Origin: Pseudomonadota bacterium
GTDB lineage: Bacteria > Pseudomonadota > Gammaproteobacteria > Steroidobacterales > Steroidobacteraceae
DNA length: 64,000 bases
Direction: 5' to 3'
NCBI GenBank assembly: GCA_019352035.1
Contig: JABBNZ010000001.1
Span: 89,147 to 153,146, forward strand
This document shows, piece by piece, positions 61,503 through 64,000 of the stretch (position 1 is its first letter; every line of letters begins with the position of its first letter). The notes under the pieces are model-generated. The model did no database searches. It had not been told where the DNA came from and saw nothing but the letters and a program-made list of their open reading frames with translations. The position numbers were made by a program, and so were the translations under genes.

Positions 61503-62476
61503 GCGGCGCGCGCCGCGAGCCGTGCCGCGAGCGCGATGGCCGCCAGCAGGCTGCCCGGATCCGCGCGTCCGGTGCCGGCGAGATCGAGCGCGGTGCCGTG
61601 GTCCACCGAGGTTCGCAGGATCGGCAGGCCGAGCGTGATGTTCACCGCGCTCTGGAAACCGGCATGCTTGATCACCGGCAGTCCCTGATCGTGATACATG
61701 GCGAGCACCACGTCGAAATCGGCGAGCACGGCCGGCACGAACACCGTATCCGCGGGCAGCGGCCCGCAGATCCGCAGACCGCGCTCGCGCATGCGAGCGA
61801 TCGCCGGCGCGATCACGCGGATCTCCTCGTCCCCCAGATGGCCGCTCTCGCCGGCGTGCGGATTCAGGCCGCAGACGGCGATCCGCGGCCGGTCCACGCC
61901 CCACCAGCGGGCAAGGTCCCGGTCGAGGATCTCGAGCACCTCACAGAGCAGCTCGCCGGTGATTGCGGCGCTCACCCGGGCGAGCGGCAGGTGCGTGGTG
62001 GCCAGCGCGACCCGGAGCGACTCCGTCGCCAACATCATCACCGGCCGCGGCGCGCCGGTGCGGGCGGCAAGGAATTCCGTGTGGCCCGTAAAAGGGATGC
62101 CGGCGTCGTTGATCACGCCTTTATGGACGGGCGCTGTGACGATCGCGGCGAACTCGCCTTCGAGCGCGCCGTCGCACGCGCGCTCGAGGAGGCGCAGTAC
62201 GTATGGACCGTTGCGCGCATCCAGCCGGCCCGCGACCGCCTGCGCCAGCAGCGGATGATGCTCCACCGCGAGAGTGCCCGGCACGTGCGCACGGGGTGCC
62301 CGCTCGTAAGGCCGCAGCTCGATCTTCATCCCCAGGGCCCGGGCGCGTTCCGCCAGAAGATCCCGATCACCGAGACAGACGAGATCGCACTCGAGCCGTT
62401 GCGCCGCGGCGGCGAGGCAGACGTCGGGCCCGATGCCCGCGGGCTCCCCCGAGGTCAGCGCGATGCGCGGCAGCAC
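61499..62476 (-). CDS. pdxA: 4-hydroxythreonine-4-phosphate dehydrogenase
   Basis: A 325-residue NAD-dependent enzyme of the vitamin B6 pathway: LTSGEPAGIGPDVCLA, FAAIVTAPVHKGVINDAGIPFTGHTEFLA (metal-binding His), VCGLNPHAGESGHLG and VLAMYHDQGLPVIKHAGFQSAVNITLGLPILRTSVDHGTALDLAGTG are hallmark segments. It contributes to pyridoxal phosphate, the cofactor of kynureninase and the aminotransferase in this window. Standard position between surA and rsmA. Confidence 0.96.
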   Translation of the reverse strand: MLPRIALTSGEPAGIGPDVCLAAAAQRLECDLVCLGDRDLLAERARALGMKIELRPYERAPRAHVPGTLAVEHHPLLAQAVAGRLDARNGPYVLRLLERACDGALEGEFAAIVTAPVHKGVINDAGIPFTGHTEFLAARTGAPRPVMMLATESLRVALATTHLPLARVSAAITGELLCEVLEILDRDLARWWGVDRPRIAVCGLNPHAGESGHLGDEEIRVIAPAIARMRERGLRICGPLPADTVFVPAVLADFDVVLAMYHDQGLPVIKHAGFQSAVNITLGLPILRTSVDHGTALDLAGTGRADPGSLLAAIALAARLAARAA

Positions 62477-62493
62477 GGCGGGTCCTCGGCCGC

Positions 62494-63801
62494 TCAGCCG
62501 GTCATGATCTTTACGTAGGCGTCATCGCGCAGGCGCTGCAGCCACAGTTCCGTGTCCTCGTCGGCCTTGCTCGCGCGGATCGCTTCCATCGCATCCATCC
62601 GCTTGACTTCCTGGGTCTCGTCGTGACTGCGGCGGCCGAGCAGCTGCGCGATGTGCCAGCCGAAACGGGTCTTGAACGGCTCGCTGATCTGGCCCACTTT
62701 CAGTTTGGCGACGACCGCGGCGAACGTCTGATCGAAGATGTCCGGACTCTGCCAGCCCAGATCCCCGCCGTCAGAAGCAGAGCCCGGATCCTGCGAGTCG
62801 GCGGCGGCCGCCACCGCGAAAGTCTCCTTCCCGCTCAGGATGAGCTGTCGGATCTTCTCCAGCCGCTGCCGCACCGTCGCATCGTCCTGCAGCGCATTGG
62901 TCTTGATGAGGATGTGGCGCACGTGCACCTGCTGCACGATGTCCTTCTTGCGCTGGCTGCGGACCTTGTTGAGCTTGACGATGTGAAATCCCGTCGGACT
63001 GCGCAGCGGCGCAGCGACCTGCCCGGGCTTGAGGCTGAGGATGGTCTGCGTGAGGAAAGTCGGCAGCTCCGAGCCCTTGCGCCAGCCGAGAGAGCCGCCC
63101 GTCAGAGCGTCCTCGCTGTTGGAGTAAGCCACGGCGAGCTTGGCGAAGTCCTCGCCCTTCGCGGCGCGCCGATAGACGTCCTCGGCGCGTTGCTGCGCCT
63201 GCGTGATCTGCGCGGGAGTCGCGTTCGGCGGCACGGCGATCAGGATGTGCGAGACGTTGTATTCCTCGTTGGACGCGGGCTGCGTGGTCTGCTTGGCGAG
63301 GAACTGGTCGATCTCGCGCGGCGTGACCACGATCCGCTGCAGCACGTCCCGCTGGCGCAGCAGCCCCATCGTGAGCTGCTGGCGCATCTCGTTGCGGTAG
63401 CTCGCATAATCGATTCCCTGCTGAGAGAGGACCGTCGGCAGGTCGGCGAACGGGATGTTGTTGCGCTTCGCGACCTCCGCGAGCGCGGCGTTCAGCTGAT
63501 CGTCGGAGATCGCGATGCCGTCGTGCTTCGCCTGCTCCAGCTCGATGCGCTGCGTGATCAGGCGGTCGAGCACCTGCTTGCGCAGCACGCTCTGCGGCGG
63601 CAGGGCCATGTTCTGCGCCTGCAGCCTGGTCTCGACCTGCTTCATCTGGCTGTCGACCTCGCTCTCGAGCACCACGCCGTCGTTGACCACGGCGGCGATA
63701 CGGTCAAGGAGTGTCCCCTGGGTGGAGAGCTCCCGGGTCTGGGCCAGCGCCACGCCTTGAAATGCCAGAGCGCCCAGAATGAATACGATTAGCCGCCGCA
63801 T
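62494..63801 (-). CDS. surA: periplasmic chaperone/isomerase SurA
   Basis: A 435-residue outer-membrane protein chaperone. Signal MRRLIVFILGALAFQGVALAQ, an N-terminal chaperone domain (LLDRIAAVVNDGVVLESEVDSQM to about 170) and two parvulin domains: EEYNVSHILIAVP... EALTGGSLGWRKGSELP-like region, and VRHILIKTNAL... DLGWQSPDIF. It carries unfolded beta-barrel proteins to the BAM complex, including LptD encoded directly upstream. ATG 63801 starts the signal peptide; the longer frame overlaps the lptD end. Confidence 0.96.
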   Translation of the reverse strand: MRRLIVFILGALAFQGVALAQTRELSTQGTLLDRIAAVVNDGVVLESEVDSQMKQVETRLQAQNMALPPQSVLRKQVLDRLITQRIELEQAKHDGIAISDDQLNAALAEVAKRNNIPFADLPTVLSQQGIDYASYRNEMRQQLTMGLLRQRDVLQRIVVTPREIDQFLAKQTTQPASNEEYNVSHILIAVPPNATPAQITQAQQRAEDVYRRAAKGEDFAKLAVAYSNSEDALTGGSLGWRKGSELPTFLTQTILSLKPGQVAAPLRSPTGFHIVKLNKVRSQRKKDIVQQVHVRHILIKTNALQDDATVRQRLEKIRQLILSGKETFAVAAAADSQDPGSASDGGDLGWQSPDIFDQTFAAVVAKLKVGQISEPFKTRFGWHIAQLLGRRSHDETQEVKRMDAMEAIRASKADEDTELWLQRLRDDAYVKIMTG

Positions 63802-63829
63802 GCGCGCATGATCCTCGGTGGAGCGGCCC

Positions 63830-64000
63830 TCAGCGGGCCGGGAAAGTATGTGAATTCGCTTCCATCGGAGTGTAGCCGGGAATGGCATCGGCGAGAGAGG
63901 CATCCGACGCCGATCCGACACTGGCGAGTCCCGTGAGTTCCAGTTGCAGCCAAATGCCCGTGTCCTGGGGGCCGGTGCGCCCGGTTCCGGCCGGGCGCGC
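63830..64000 (-). CDS. lptD: C-terminal end of LPS-assembly protein LptD, start outside the window
   Basis: The minus strand at the right edge reads GIWLQLELTGLASVG, then ADAIPGYTPM and a stop at 63830-63832. The IWLQLELTGL-SVG and IPGY segments are the conserved C-terminus of LptD, the outer-membrane translocon inserting lipopolysaccharide, and the position directly before surA is canonical. About 56 codons are visible. The tail beyond IPGY (about 14 residues) is longer than in E. coli. Confidence 0.88.
   Translation of the reverse strand, partial: ARPAGTGRTGPQDTGIWLQLELTGLASVGSASDASLADAIPGYTPMEANSHTFPAR

Overview
The window is GC-rich, almost fully coding bacterial chromosome. The gene order lptD-surA-pdxA-rsmA-apaG-apaH, the lgt-thyA pair, opgGH and kup point to a gammaproteobacterium. 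XoxF, a TonB receptor, an AttEFGH-like operon and the kynurenine genes would suit a Nevskiales-, Steroidobacterales- or Xanthomonadales-like soil or water organism, but that placement is inference. No tRNA, rRNA, CRISPR array, prophage or intact insertion sequence was seen.

0-20.5 kb: a partial YihY/BrkB membrane protein; a NarL-type sensor kinase and response regulator; a small SWIM zinc-finger protein; a long Lhr-type helicase; a DUF3014 protein and a lipoprotein; a TonB-dependent receptor; an exported peroxiredoxin; an AttEFGH-like operon (ABC ATPase, FtsX-type permease, AttH-like protein); an exported FKBP isomerase; a YebC/PmpR regulator; and an acyl desaturase.

20.5-32 kb is the most distinctive part. 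It is a plus-strand quinoprotein locus: a 27-codon leader ORF overlapping xoxF, a lanthanide-type XoxF, a XoxJ-like binding protein fused to ankyrin repeats, a XoxG-like cytochrome c, a PQQ-dehydrogenase-associated binding protein, an exported beta-propeller, a complete NitT/TauT-type ABC importer, and the ABC ATPase and ABC-2 permease typical of PedABC/LutAEF lanthanide-handling systems. XoxF would oxidise an alcohol in the periplasm and pass electrons to XoxG, while the transport proteins probably handle the metal or the substrate. PQQ biosynthesis genes are not in the window.

32-48.8 kb: an OmpL-like porin with a sigma-54-type promoter candidate, opgGH for osmoregulated glucans, a TetR-like regulator behind a 24-bp palindrome, an aromatic aminotransferase, a LemA/TPM cluster, a decayed EAL-domain gene, a zinc-ribbon protein, then the minus-strand run rlmI, lgt, thyA, SET-domain protein, kup, folA.

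48.8-64 kb: a YyaL-like thioredoxin-domain protein, putA divergent from an Lrp-type regulator, and a long minus-strand run lptD-surA-pdxA-rsmA-usp-apaG-apaH that continues with almost no gap into kynurenine-pathway genes (haaO, kynB-like, kynU, kmo).

Two families of intergenic hairpin repeats recur. One is an oriented AAATCGC-type stem-loop in five copies. The other is a composite GC-rich element found at two convergent gene ends, one copy of which has perfect 17-bp terminal inverted repeats.
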